Assembly: GCA_050251815.1 (NCBI GenBank)
Contig: JBFWMB010000012.1
Span: 1 to 64,000, forward strand
DNA: 64,000 nt
Direction of reading: 5' to 3'
From: GWE2-40-63 sp050251815
Lineage (GTDB): Bacteria > Bacteroidota > Bacteroidia > Bacteroidales > SZUA-534
This document shows positions 43,153 through 51,992 of the stretch, piece after piece. Made by a program: the position numbers and the translations under genes. Below the pieces are notes generated by a model. It had not been told where the DNA came from, did no database searches, and saw only the letters and a list, made by a program, of their open reading frames with translations. The number at the start of each line of letters is the position of its first letter. Within the stretch, counting starts at the first letter, position 1.

Positions 43153-43160
43153 TATCTTTG
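43153..43160 (+). promoter_or_regulatory. -7 element TATCTTTG for purN
   Basis: Consensus TAnnTTTG box 36 bp before the purN ATG and just after the rnhA stop. No good -33 TTG at the standard distance. Confidence 0.45.
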
Positions 43161-43196
43161 ATAAGTTAAAACACATGTTTAGCTGAATACTTGCTC

Positions 43197-43766
43197 ATGA
43201 TTAAAATAGCACTTTTTGCCTCTGGTTCAGGAACAAATGTCGAAAATATAGCCCGGTATTTTTCAAACCATGCTGCCATTGAAGTAGCAGGAATATTCTC
43301 GAACAATGCCCATGCCTACGTTCTGGAACGGGCCAAAAAGCTGGAACTTCCATCGGTGGTTTTTAACCGAAGCCAGTTCTACGATTCCGATTGGATATTG
43401 AAGCAACTAAACAATTTTGAAATTGATTGGATAGTGCTTGCCGGTTTTTTATGGTTGGTGCCCCATCAATTAATACATGCTTTCCCAAGCCGGATAATTA
43501 ATATTCACCCGGCTTTGTTGCCCAAGTTTGGGGGTAAGGGTATGTATGGCGACCGGGTGCATCAGGCCGTGGTGGCCAATGGTGAAAACGAAACAGGTAT
43601 TACTGTTCATTTTGTAAACGATCTTTATGATCAGGGAACAATTATTGAACAAAAAAAGGTGCCGGTTTTGCCAACCGACACCCCTGAATTGGTAGCTCAA
43701 AAAGTTCATGCGCTCGAGTATGCGTTTTTTCCTCCAATAATTGAGCGCACAATACTTTCGGAATAA
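43197..43766 (+). CDS. purN: Phosphoribosylglycinamide formyltransferase
   Basis: A 189-residue enzyme of purine synthesis (GAR to FGAR using 10-formyl-THF). The ATG at 43197 is chosen over a TTG six bases upstream. The phosphate-binding loop LFASGSGTNVENI, the folate/catalytic block INIHPALLPKFGGKGMYG (Asn and His) and the catalytic Asp in VHFVNDLYDQG are all visible. It converges tail to tail with the peptidase gene: the stop codons are only one base apart, with no room for a terminator. Confidence 0.93.
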   Translation: MIKIALFASGSGTNVENIARYFSNHAAIEVAGIFSNNAHAYVLERAKKLELPSVVFNRSQFYDSDWILKQLNNFEIDWIVLAGFLWLVPHQLIHAFPSRIINIHPALLPKFGGKGMYGDRVHQAVVANGENETGITVHFVNDLYDQGTIIEQKKVPVLPTDTPELVAQKVHALEYAFFPPIIERTILSE

Positions 43767-43767
43767 T

Positions 43768-45816
43768 TTATTGTTTTATTTTGGTTAACGCCTCATCAAC
43801 GGCGGTTATAATCGACTCATTTGAAATTTCATGACCGGTAGCCCTTTTCATCCAGGTTTGCGGAGTCAGGCGCCCCATGCTGAACATTCGTTCTACTTCT
43901 GTGGACAATTTTTTTCCTTTTAAGTGCTGTTCAATTTGAAAGTCGATTAAATGACCAAAGGAATACGCAGACAAGTACAGTGGATAAGCAATCATGTGAG
44001 AGTAGATAGCCAGAATGGGTTCATCTTTTACCCCAAATACTTCGGCATAATAACTGTTCCACACTTCGTTGGCAATAGTAAGGGTTGCATTTTTTAGCTG
44101 CTCGGCATCGGCATTTGGATTGGCATAAAGCCATTTCCAAACCTTCATGTCAACCATACTAACACCCATTATTTCATAAATACTCCAAAAGGTATCCAGT
44201 GTTTTTAAGGCATCCTTATCCGGATTGGGGTCGTTCATGTCGAGTAATTTTAAGTCTCGGCTTTGGAAAATAAAAGCCAGGGCTTCGGTAAATGCTGTAT
44301 TGGGAACTCCATGCAACATGTAATAAGGTACACTGTGCAGCGAGATGGTTTGTTCCACATTGTGTCCAAACTCATGAACAGCAATGTTGTATCCTTTATA
44401 GTTCATCCCGGTTTCTGGAACGCGGGTACGCAGGTACGAATACATGTCATGCATTTCAGCGCCTAATGCATGGCCTGAACCACGGGCTGCCTGAACGGTT
44501 ATTTTTGAAGCCAGGAATTTAGCCCGTTCCTTATCCCATCCCAGTTTAACCAGCATGTTGGGCATGTCAGTTTCAAAAGCTTTGGCATCGGGATATTTTT
44601 TTTCAGTTTTGTTATTGAGGATATCGGCTGAAATGGAGCTGCGGGCTTTAAAACCATCATACCAAATGTCGTAAGGTTGTAATTCGCGTCCCAGTCGGGT
44701 TTTTATTAATTCAGCTACCTTTTTTACCTGGGGAGCACTTAAGAATTCATGAAACAATTGTTCTACCTCAGGCTGGGCAATTTCCATGTTTCCTGAGAAG
44801 CTGCGTTCAATGTAAGTGTTCATTACCGGGTAGTAGGCATCCATGGCTTGCAAAGCCTTAAAACTGTTTATGATTTGTTGGTAGCGATCCGTATTTTCAG
44901 GAGTAACCGAAACCGGCTGGTTTTGATCATAAACTATATTATCGTAAGGATTCCATTGGTATTTTCCTGAATTTATTACTTCCCTGGGAATGCTTTGGTC
45001 GATAATCCGCTTCATTACCTGATACACCATCTGTTGTTTTTCATAACCCTTTTGTGCATCGGCATAGTTCGATTTTATTTCGTCACGAAGGTTCCAATGG
45101 GTTAAAAGAATCATATCATCAGTAAACAACTGCTCATTTTCCGCATTACGCAAGCTTCCCATGTAAATATTGTAGGCTGAAATATAAATGTCGGCACTGG
45201 TATTTGCCTTAGAATATTGTTGTTTCAAGTGGGCTGGTACACGAGCTGCAAACAGGTCGCCCAGACGGGCCCAGGCCCATTCTTCATTACTCCATTCGGA
45301 CCCCAGGCTCTCTTTTTCACTTAAGGTGAAATAGGGGAAATTCAGGGCAATTACAAAAGCAATTTTGTTTGCGTACAAATCATCGTTCAGGTGAGCGCTT
45401 GGATTGTATGCTCCAAACATTTTGTCGATTTCGTGCAGCGGACCATTATCTAAAGTCAGGTTCAGGTTCAGACCTACACCCATTTTGGTAAAGTTACCCG
45501 TCAGGTTTTCGAAATAATGTTCAAGTTTTGAGAATACCAACGATTTTTCTTCGTAGGTTTTCAGGTAATTATCGAGGCAAAACTGCTGAAAAACTGTTTT
45601 GTCGCCATCGGTTTGTCGCCATAGTGATGCGGCGTGTTTTACTCCTTTTACTATGAGTTGAGCGTTGCTATTGGGGTTAACTTGTTGCAAAAGTTCAATG
45701 GTTTGGTCAACAACTTCTGCTGAAATGTTGGCCACCTCACCCGGTTTTTTTTCAGTTGATGGATTGCAAGCCGCAAAAAGCATCAGTACCAGGGTGGCTA
45801 TCCCAATTTTTTTCAT
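43768..45816 (-). CDS. M3-like zinc metallopeptidase, lipoprotein
   Basis: A 682-residue lipoprotein (LMLFAA-Cys17). The zinc site is NIAVHEFGHNVEQ near residue 480 with a downstream TEALAFIFQ Glu, the HEFGH form seen in the M3 oligopeptidase group. I considered dipeptidyl peptidase III, but that family has one extra residue inside its His-Glu motif. Mostly helical elsewhere. It probably degrades peptides in the periplasm. There is no functional link to its neighbours. Confidence 0.7.
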   Translation of the reverse strand: MKKIGIATLVLMLFAACNPSTEKKPGEVANISAEVVDQTIELLQQVNPNSNAQLIVKGVKHAASLWRQTDGDKTVFQQFCLDNYLKTYEEKSLVFSKLEHYFENLTGNFTKMGVGLNLNLTLDNGPLHEIDKMFGAYNPSAHLNDDLYANKIAFVIALNFPYFTLSEKESLGSEWSNEEWAWARLGDLFAARVPAHLKQQYSKANTSADIYISAYNIYMGSLRNAENEQLFTDDMILLTHWNLRDEIKSNYADAQKGYEKQQMVYQVMKRIIDQSIPREVINSGKYQWNPYDNIVYDQNQPVSVTPENTDRYQQIINSFKALQAMDAYYPVMNTYIERSFSGNMEIAQPEVEQLFHEFLSAPQVKKVAELIKTRLGRELQPYDIWYDGFKARSSISADILNNKTEKKYPDAKAFETDMPNMLVKLGWDKERAKFLASKITVQAARGSGHALGAEMHDMYSYLRTRVPETGMNYKGYNIAVHEFGHNVEQTISLHSVPYYMLHGVPNTAFTEALAFIFQSRDLKLLDMNDPNPDKDALKTLDTFWSIYEIMGVSMVDMKVWKWLYANPNADAEQLKNATLTIANEVWNSYYAEVFGVKDEPILAIYSHMIAYPLYLSAYSFGHLIDFQIEQHLKGKKLSTEVERMFSMGRLTPQTWMKRATGHEISNESIITAVDEALTKIKQ

Positions 45817-45970
45817 CTTTTATGAATTTATGTTAATGAATTTTTGTTTGCCGATAAAAGTCGTTTATCAACAGTTTTTTCTCCTATTTTTTGTTGGCTA
45901 TAAAAGTAATAGCTATTTTCAGAGAAAAACAAAAAATACATGAGCTAAAAAACATACAGACTTGATTAGC

Positions 45971-46001
45971 TTGCAAGACCCAATGGAAGTATGTAAATTT
46001 G
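45971..46001 (+). promoter_or_regulatory. Promoter of the CYTH gene (TTG-N20-TAAATTTG)
   Basis: TTG at 45971-45973 and TAAATTTG at 45994-46001 with 20-bp spacing. The leader to the preferred ATG at 46089 is about 80 nt. Confidence 0.6.
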
Positions 46002-46088
46002 TGGCGCTCCGGTATTAATTGCAACATGTTTTAGTTGCCGGATTTCCAATCACTTAAATGTTTAGTTATGGTATTTGACCGGTTACGG

Positions 46089-46574
46089 ATGAGGCAGGAA
46101 AAAATAACACGCGAAATTGAACGCAAATTTTTGGTGCGTGATGATTTTCGGTCGATGGCAGCTGGAAAATTTGAAATAAAACAAGGATATCTTTCAGTCG
46201 AGCCGGAGCGTACCGTGCGAATACGTATTGCTTCAAAAAAAGGTTTTCTAACCATTAAGGGACCCAGTGATGCTTCGGGCATGAGTCGTTTTGAGTGGGA
46301 ACAGGAAATTTCGCTGAGTGATGCTGAAGGTCTGTTGAAGCTTTGTCTTCCCCATATTATTGAAAAAACCCGTTACGTAGTTGATTACGAAGACCATGTG
46401 TTCGAAATCGATGAGTTTCATGGAGTCAATAACGGTCTTTTACTGGCCGAAGTTGAACTATCGTCAACAACCGAAGAATTCTCCCTGCCCGAATGGATTG
46501 GCCAGGAAGTAACCAACGACCCACGGTATTACAATTCGTATTTAAGTAACCATCCGTTTGGCACTTGGGAGTAA
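46089..46574 (+). CDS. CYTH-domain triphosphatase-like protein
   Basis: A 161-residue CYTH (class IV adenylate cyclase/thiamine triphosphatase) protein. The ATG at 46089 is preferred because the family starts with the E-x-E-x-K strand, seen as REIERKFLVRDDF; upstream TTG and ATG codons would only add a non-conserved tail. The tunnel strands continue with QGYLSVEPERTVRIRIA, FLTIKG and FEWEQEI. Family members hydrolyse inorganic tripolyphosphate or similar substrates; the exact one is not evident. It is a single-gene unit. Confidence 0.87.
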   Translation: MRQEKITREIERKFLVRDDFRSMAAGKFEIKQGYLSVEPERTVRIRIASKKGFLTIKGPSDASGMSRFEWEQEISLSDAEGLLKLCLPHIIEKTRYVVDYEDHVFEIDEFHGVNNGLLLAEVELSSTTEEFSLPEWIGQEVTNDPRYYNSYLSNHPFGTWE

Positions 46575-46631
46575 GCTTGGGTTAATTGCTAAAAACAAGT
46601 AGTTTACCCTGTTTAGTTTCGCTTTATTTTA

Positions 46632-46639
46632 TACATTTG
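46632..46639 (+). promoter_or_regulatory. -7 element TACATTTG for the M16 peptidase gene
   Basis: Consensus box 25 bp before the ATG at 46665; no clear -33. Confidence 0.4.
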
Positions 46640-46664
46640 CCCTCCTGTTTTTGACGCAATTGAT

Positions 46665-47888
46665 ATGAAGGGATACGAATATTATACTTTGGCCAATGGC
46701 ATTCGGCTGATACATCAACAAAGTACCGGCAAGGTAGCTCATCTGGGGGTTATCATCAATACGGGTTCGCGCGACGAAACTCCTAATCAGCATGGTATTG
46801 CTCATTTTATTGAGCACGTAATTTTTAAAGGGACACATAAACGGAAAGCCTATCATGTAATTAGTCGGCTTGAAGATGTGGGAGGTGAGATTGACGCATA
46901 TACCACCAAAGAAGAAACCTGCATTTATGCATCGTTTCTGAAAGAATATACCAGCCGAACCATGGAACTTTTTGCTGACATTATTTTTAATGCCTCGTTT
47001 CCGGTAAAGGAACTTGAAAAAGAAAAAGAGGTAATTCTCGACGAAATAAATTCCTACAAAGACAGTCCGGCCGAATTAATTTTTGACGACTTCGAGGAGC
47101 AGATTTTTGATGGTCATCCTATCGGGCGGAATATTCTGGGAGAACCCAATTTGCTGAATACTTATAAACAAGCCGATTTGTTGCGCTTTATTGCCGATAA
47201 ATACCATACCGATCAAATGGTTATTTGCTCGGTGGGTGATATCAATTTTAACCTGTTGAAGCGGTGGGCCGAGAAATATTTTGGCCCGGTTAAGGCCAAC
47301 CTTCGACAGGAAAGGCGAATGGTACTTAATGGCTACAAAGCGGAACAAAAAGTAATAAAAAAAGATACGTTTCAGGCACATTGCATCACCGGAAACCGCG
47401 CCTATTCCATCGATCACAAAAACCGCCTGCCACTGGAACTGCTGAATAATATTCTGGGTGGGCCGGGTATGAATTCGCGCCTAAACCTGGCCTTACGCGA
47501 ACGTCATGGCTATACCTATAATGTAGAATCATTTTATAATCCGTACAGTGACACCGGAATTGTGGGCATCTATTTTGGTACCGAACCCGAAAAAGTGGAA
47601 AAAAGCCTGAGAATAATTAAGTTGGAAATTCAGAAACTTCAGACCACCACCCTGGGAATCCTGCAATTGGAGCGGGCCAAAAAGCAAATGATTGGTCAAA
47701 TGGCCATTGGTGCCGAAAATCTTTCGGGATTAATGCTGAATATCGGACGAAGCTACCTGCTCTTTGGTAAAGTGGATCCATTGGAAAAGGTTTACGAAAA
47801 AATTCAGCAACTTACCGCCCAACAATTGATTGAAGTGGCTAATGAGGTTTATGATTACAAGCAACTCTCTACCTTAACCTACCTCTAA
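46665..47888 (+). CDS. M16-family zinc peptidase (processing-peptidase-like)
   Basis: A 407-residue insulinase-type peptidase without signal peptide. The inverted zinc motif HFIEHVIFKGT and the downstream Glu in VILDEINSYKDSPAE are in the expected N-terminal domain (about residues 40-125). The second half has the GGPGMNSRLNLALRERHGYTYNVES block. Single-domain proteins of this size act as dimers, cutting peptides or processing N-termini. A terminator follows. Confidence 0.9.
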   Translation: MKGYEYYTLANGIRLIHQQSTGKVAHLGVIINTGSRDETPNQHGIAHFIEHVIFKGTHKRKAYHVISRLEDVGGEIDAYTTKEETCIYASFLKEYTSRTMELFADIIFNASFPVKELEKEKEVILDEINSYKDSPAELIFDDFEEQIFDGHPIGRNILGEPNLLNTYKQADLLRFIADKYHTDQMVICSVGDINFNLLKRWAEKYFGPVKANLRQERRMVLNGYKAEQKVIKKDTFQAHCITGNRAYSIDHKNRLPLELLNNILGGPGMNSRLNLALRERHGYTYNVESFYNPYSDTGIVGIYFGTEPEKVEKSLRIIKLEIQKLQTTTLGILQLERAKKQMIGQMAIGAENLSGLMLNIGRSYLLFGKVDPLEKVYEKIQQLTAQQLIEVANEVYDYKQLSTLTYL

Positions 47889-47940
47889 TTACCAGGTAAT
47901 ACCCTGAAGGATCCCCGGAGACTGTATGAATGGGAAAAAA

Positions 47941-47970
47941 TTAAAGCCTGAAGGGTTCAGGCTTTAAAAA
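47941..47970. terminator. Bidirectional terminator, 11-bp stem
   Basis: TTAAAGCCTGA pairs with TCAGGCTTTAA around a 5-nt loop, between the converging M16 peptidase and acetate transporter genes. Confidence 0.75.
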
Positions 47971-47989
47971 CTGTGCTGTTAAGTCCTGT

Positions 47990-48556
47990 TTATTTCTTAA
48001 TCCAGGGTTTGCCCATGCTCAGCACTTCTTTTCCGGCCACCTCGTTAATGATAACCACAGCCATCATGTACCAGGCTGCCAGTGCGCAGCATATCAATTC
48101 GTAGCCGGCTATTTTATTCATCAGGGGAAAGCCAAAATGTCCCAAATCCAAAAGAATAAAACCGATTAGCAATAAGGTAAAAGTAATGGCCATGGCACTG
48201 TGAATATGCCACGAAGCCACCCAGAAAATCAGGGTTAACAGGGTCCATGCAATCAGGTAATAACCCACATCGCTAGTCGACGAGGAATAAATATCTTGAT
48301 GGTTGAATATCCAGATAAAACCCAGGCCAATCCAAAAGGCTCCATAACTGGAGAAGGCGGCAAAGCCAAAATTATTTCCGGTTTTTTGTTCCATAAAACC
48401 TGCTACCAACTGGGCAAATCCGCCAAACACAAATCCCATAGCCACCACCGGACCCAGGCCCATAAGCCCAATGTTGTGCAGCTGAAGCAGCAATGTGGTA
48501 AGGCCAAAACCTGCTAATCCAACAACTGCAGGATTTCCAATTTTTCCGTTTGTCAT
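47990..48556 (-). CDS. SatP/YaaH (GPR1/FUN34) acetate transporter
   Basis: A 188-residue inner-membrane protein with six hydrophobic helices. The N-terminal signature GNPAVVGLAGFGLTTLLL and the FAAFSSYGAFWIGLG segment are diagnostic of the acetate uptake transporter family. It would move acetate or succinate across the inner membrane. The deacetylating enzymes of the mannan locus produce acetate, but the two regions are 20 kb apart and a link is speculative. Confidence 0.9.
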   Translation of the reverse strand: MTNGKIGNPAVVGLAGFGLTTLLLQLHNIGLMGLGPVVAMGFVFGGFAQLVAGFMEQKTGNNFGFAAFSSYGAFWIGLGFIWIFNHQDIYSSSTSDVGYYLIAWTLLTLIFWVASWHIHSAMAITFTLLLIGFILLDLGHFGFPLMNKIAGYELICCALAAWYMMAVVIINEVAGKEVLSMGKPWIKK

Positions 48557-48864
48557 AATGTTTACTGTTTAAAATAATTGTCATGCTTCGATTGGGCACA
48601 CTGGCTAACTAGTTTGGGTGTGCCGCCAGAATTTAATCACCGACATGACCGGTTAATTTTTTTTTGAGGCTGCAAAACTAATCGAATTCTTTCCAGTTGA
48701 TTCCTAAATCAAGAGCTTTGATGCAGTTTTTTTCGTTCAAAAAGGATCAACTTAGGTTTTTTAAGTTCCGACGTTTTTAACTTTTTGACCATCTGCCTGA
48801 GTGGACTCATAAAAAAAGCCCGAAAGAGAAGATCCGGGCAATTTTTATTTAAATCTTTTGTGGC
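48557..48864. other. Control region of the acetate transporter gene
   Basis: A 308-bp gap without a gene. On the minus strand it holds a -7 TAGTTTTG (48673-48680) and, in the leader of about 110 nt, a 7-bp hairpin (48595-48601 with 48618-48624, GGCACAC/GTGTGCC). The terminator of the aspartase gene lies at its right end. Confidence 0.55.
48818..48839 (-). terminator. Probable terminator of the aspartase gene
   Basis: A short 5-bp GCCCG/CGGGC stem with a 12-nt loop is followed, on the minus strand, by seven T (48811-48817). The stem is short, so this is a moderate call. Confidence 0.55.
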
Positions 48865-50733
48865 TTAATGCATCTTCCGAGGGCGAATCATGTTTTCCGG
48901 AGTCAAAATATTGTCGAGTTCCTCTTTCGAGAGCAGGTTTTGCTCCAGCACCAAGTCGTAAACACTACGGTTGTTTTGCAGTGCTTCTTTTGCCAGTTTA
49001 CTACATACCTCGTATCCTAATGCAGGATTTAATGCAGTTACCAGGCCAATACTGTTTTGAACCAGTTCGCGGCAACGGGTTTCATTAGCAGTAATTCCAT
49101 CGATGCAGCGGAAGCGCAAGACTTCCATACCGTTTTTCAACATCTCAACACTTTCAAAAATACTTTGTGTAATAACCGGTTCCATTACGTTCAATTCCAA
49201 TTGTCCGGCTTCAGAAGCAAGGGTAACTGTAAGGTCATTACCAATTACTTTAAATGCAATCTGGTTAACCACTTCGGGAATTACCGGATTAACTTTTCCA
49301 GGCATTATCGATGAGCCAGGCTGCATCGGGGGCAGGTTAATCTCGTTAAATCCGGTACGTGGCCCCGACGAAAGCAGCCGCAGGTCGTTACTGATTTTTG
49401 ATAGTTTAACCGCCAGTCGTTTGATAGCCGATGAGTACATGATAAATGCGCCGGTGTCCTGGGTGGCTTCAATTAAGTTTCCGGCCAGTTTAATGTCGAG
49501 ACCGGTAACCTCTTTTAAATGTTTGACGCAAAGTTCACTGTAGCCGGGTTCTGAATTAATGCCGGTTCCGATAGCGGTGGCGCCCATGTTCACTTCGAGA
49601 AACAGTTGTACATTTTGTTCCAGCCGTTCAATCTCTTCCGAAAGGGTTACAGCATAGGCTTCAAATGCCTGTCCCAGTGTCATGGGAACGGCATCTTGTA
49701 ACTGGGTGCGGCCCATCTTGATAATGTCACGAAAATCGCGCGCTTTGGTATTAAACGATTCAATAAGGTCTTTAAGCACCTCGATAAAACGGGCATTGTT
49801 TAAAATAAGCGCTATTTTAACTGCCGTGGGATATGCATCGTTGGTCGATTGGCTCAGATTTACATGATTGTTTGGGTGACAATATTGGTATTCTCCTTTT
49901 TTGTGACCCAGAATTTCCAGAGCGCGGTTGGCAATTACCTCGTTAGCTGCCATATTGGTTGAGGTTCCGGCACCTCCCTGAATCATATCAACGGCAAAGT
50001 TTTTATGGAATTTTCCCTTAATAATCTCGTCGCAGGCGGCTACAATGGCATCGGTTATGGTATTGTTTAAAAGCCCCAGTTCGTTGTTTGCTTTGGCAGC
50101 AGCCAGTTTTACCATGGCAAGCGCCTGAACAAACACCGGATAAAAATTCAAGGTTACCCCACTAATGTTGAAGTTTTCCATGGCACGCAGGGTTTGAACC
50201 CCGTAATAGGCTTCTGCCGGCACATCGCGGTCACCCAGTAAATCGTGTTCGCTGCGGGTACGCCCCGAAACATATTGAGCACCTGCGTTGGTGAGGTGTG
50301 CGTTAGCCTGGTTCATGCGGCGTGCTACCAGTTTGGCCAGGTAGCGATATACTTTAGCGGCCAGTTCTTTATTGTCGTCGAACAGTTCTTGCATGGTTTT
50401 GCGACTCAACGACAATACAATTACATCGGTCATTGCCCGGGCAGTGGTGGAGTGTGGCGAATTGTCGATTAACGATCCCTCTCCAATAAAATCATATTTC
50501 TGGAAGAACGATAAACGGCGTTCTTCGCCAAAGGGAGTGCGGGTAAAAAGTTCAACCTCGCCTTCGTAAATTACAAAGATGGCTTCGCGTTCCGAGCCTT
50601 CTTTAAAAAGGTAGGCACCTTGTTTAATCGCTTTTTCGCTGAACTTGGCAGCGAGCAAATCTATTTCGTCGGTGTTGAGTGAGTCAAACAGTTGAACTTC
50701 AGTAATAAAGTTCGATATCTTTTGCTTGTCCAT
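48865..50733 (-). CDS. aspA: Aspartate ammonia-lyase with N-terminal cyclic-nucleotide-binding-like domain
   Basis: A 622-residue fusion. Residues about 10-135 form a CRP-like sensor domain (FKEGSEREAIFVIYEGEVELFTR, FIGEGSLIDNSPHSTTARA). From about 155 on there is a complete aspartase: RSEHDLLGDRDVPAEAYYGVQT, STNMAANEVIANRA, SQSTNDAYPTA and the signature GSSIMPGKVNPVIPE. It deaminates aspartate to fumarate and ammonia. Ordinary aspartases are about 470 residues, so the extra domain accounts for the difference. The Arg that contacts the cyclic phosphate in CRP is replaced by Ser or His, so the effector may not be cAMP. It is a single-gene unit. Confidence 0.9.
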   Translation of the reverse strand: MDKQKISNFITEVQLFDSLNTDEIDLLAAKFSEKAIKQGAYLFKEGSEREAIFVIYEGEVELFTRTPFGEERRLSFFQKYDFIGEGSLIDNSPHSTTARAMTDVIVLSLSRKTMQELFDDNKELAAKVYRYLAKLVARRMNQANAHLTNAGAQYVSGRTRSEHDLLGDRDVPAEAYYGVQTLRAMENFNISGVTLNFYPVFVQALAMVKLAAAKANNELGLLNNTITDAIVAACDEIIKGKFHKNFAVDMIQGGAGTSTNMAANEVIANRALEILGHKKGEYQYCHPNNHVNLSQSTNDAYPTAVKIALILNNARFIEVLKDLIESFNTKARDFRDIIKMGRTQLQDAVPMTLGQAFEAYAVTLSEEIERLEQNVQLFLEVNMGATAIGTGINSEPGYSELCVKHLKEVTGLDIKLAGNLIEATQDTGAFIMYSSAIKRLAVKLSKISNDLRLLSSGPRTGFNEINLPPMQPGSSIMPGKVNPVIPEVVNQIAFKVIGNDLTVTLASEAGQLELNVMEPVITQSIFESVEMLKNGMEVLRFRCIDGITANETRCRELVQNSIGLVTALNPALGYEVCSKLAKEALQNNRSVYDLVLEQNLLSKEELDNILTPENMIRPRKMH

Positions 50734-50793
50734 AATGTTGATGTTTATACTTTTTGTAGGGCGAATGTGATTCTTTTTTTAAAACTGCCCAAG

Positions 50794-50824
50794 CAAAAGT
50801 ATCATATAAAAATGTACTTTACAA
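50794..50824 (-). promoter_or_regulatory. Promoter of aspA (TTG-N20-TACTTTTG)
   Basis: On the minus strand TTG (50822-50824) and TACTTTTG (50794-50801) are 20 bp apart. The leader to the ATG is about 55 nt. Confidence 0.6.
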
Positions 50825-50904
50825 CACATATTTCTTACGTTTTTTTAGGGTTAAGGAGACTGATATTTTTTTGACTTATCTATATCGGGATGCTTATATT
50901 TTTC

Positions 50905-50912
50905 TACTTTTG
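50905..50912 (+). promoter_or_regulatory. -7 element TACTTTTG for the EamA gene
   Basis: Consensus box 17 bp before the ATG at 50929; divergent from the aspA promoter. Confidence 0.45.
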
Positions 50913-50928
50913 AGCAAATTTTTAAAGC

Positions 50929-51846
50929 ATGGTTCAATCTCATCTTGGGGAGCTGATAGCGTTGGGAACAGCTGTATGCTGGACCGTTACCGGACTGGCT
51001 TTTCAACAAGCCACTCGCCGTAGTGGTTCCTTATCGGTAAACCTTATTCGTTTGCTGATGGCTTTTGTAATTTATGCAATAGTTTCGTGGTTTTTGCGCG
51101 GACGTTTTTTTCCTACCGATGCTTCTGGTTTTAACTGGCTGTGGTTGAGTATTTCAGGTCTGGTAGGTTTTGTATTTGGCGATTATTTTTTATTTAAAAG
51201 TTACGAATACATCAGTGCGCGCATCTCGATGTTGGTGATGTCGCTGAGCCCGCCCTTTGCCGCTTTTATCAGCTGGATTGCCCTGGGCGAAACCCTGAGT
51301 TTTCAGGCGATGCTGGCTATGGCTGTAACCCTTTCGGGGATTATATTAGTGGTTACCGAAAAGAAAAAACTGGATGACGAAAAACTGGGAAAGAAGAAAG
51401 GCTTGCAATTTTCGTTTTCGCCCAAAGGACTGATTTTTGCTTTGCTTGGAACTATTGGTCAGGCCAGCGGCCTGGTGCTTAGCAAATATGGTATGGGCGA
51501 CTATAATGTGTTTGCTGCCACACACATTCGGGTCATTACGGGTAGTGTAGGCTTTGTTATTCTTATTACTTTAATAAACCGGTGGCCGCGCGTTACTGCT
51601 GCTGTAAAAGACGGTAAAGCTCTTCGCTTTATGGCGATTGGAGCAGTTTTTGGTCCCTTTGTCGGGGTTTACCTCTCGCTGCTTTCGGTTAAATTTACTT
51701 CAGTAGGTATTGCATCAACCATTATGTCAATTATTCCGGTACTGATAATTCCTCCGGCAATTCTGCTTTATAAGGAAAAAGTTACCTTAAAAGAGGTACT
51801 GGGTGCAGTAATTACTGTAGGAGGCGTGGCTTTGTTTTTTATATAA
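50929..51846 (+). CDS. EamA/DMT-family transporter
   Basis: A 305-residue inner-membrane protein of two repeated EamA domains with ten hydrophobic helices. Seen are GTAVCWTVTGLAFQQATR at the start of repeat one, ISWIALGETLSFQAMLAMAVTLSGI at its end, and the matching PPAILLYKEKVTLKEVLGAVITVGGVALF in repeat two. Such proteins export metabolites or amino acids. The substrate cannot be inferred. Confidence 0.88.
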   Translation: MVQSHLGELIALGTAVCWTVTGLAFQQATRRSGSLSVNLIRLLMAFVIYAIVSWFLRGRFFPTDASGFNWLWLSISGLVGFVFGDYFLFKSYEYISARISMLVMSLSPPFAAFISWIALGETLSFQAMLAMAVTLSGIILVVTEKKKLDDEKLGKKKGLQFSFSPKGLIFALLGTIGQASGLVLSKYGMGDYNVFAATHIRVITGSVGFVILITLINRWPRVTAAVKDGKALRFMAIGAVFGPFVGVYLSLLSVKFTSVGIASTIMSIIPVLIIPPAILLYKEKVTLKEVLGAVITVGGVALFFI

Positions 51847-51955
51847 AGAATTTTGCAGGAATGGATTCAGACGATTGTTGCTTCAGAGCTTTGCGGTTTT
51901 AAAACGTCACTTTTACTTTTAGCCAAAAAGCTTGAGGTTTGTAGCTCATTTTTTG

Positions 51956-51963
51956 TAGTTTTG
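51956..51963 (+). promoter_or_regulatory. -7 element TAGTTTTG for ruvA
   Basis: Consensus box 29 bp before the ruvA ATG, with a TTG 21 bp upstream (51932-51934). It may drive ruvA and sprA together. Confidence 0.5.
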
Positions 51964-51992
51964 CCCGATTGTAAGCCAAAGTTAAAAAATCT

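Noticed and set aside
43768..45816. Dipeptidyl peptidase III (family M49)
   Set aside because: The zinc motif here is HEFGH, five residues, whereas M49 has a six-residue HExxxH form; an M3-like peptidase fits better.
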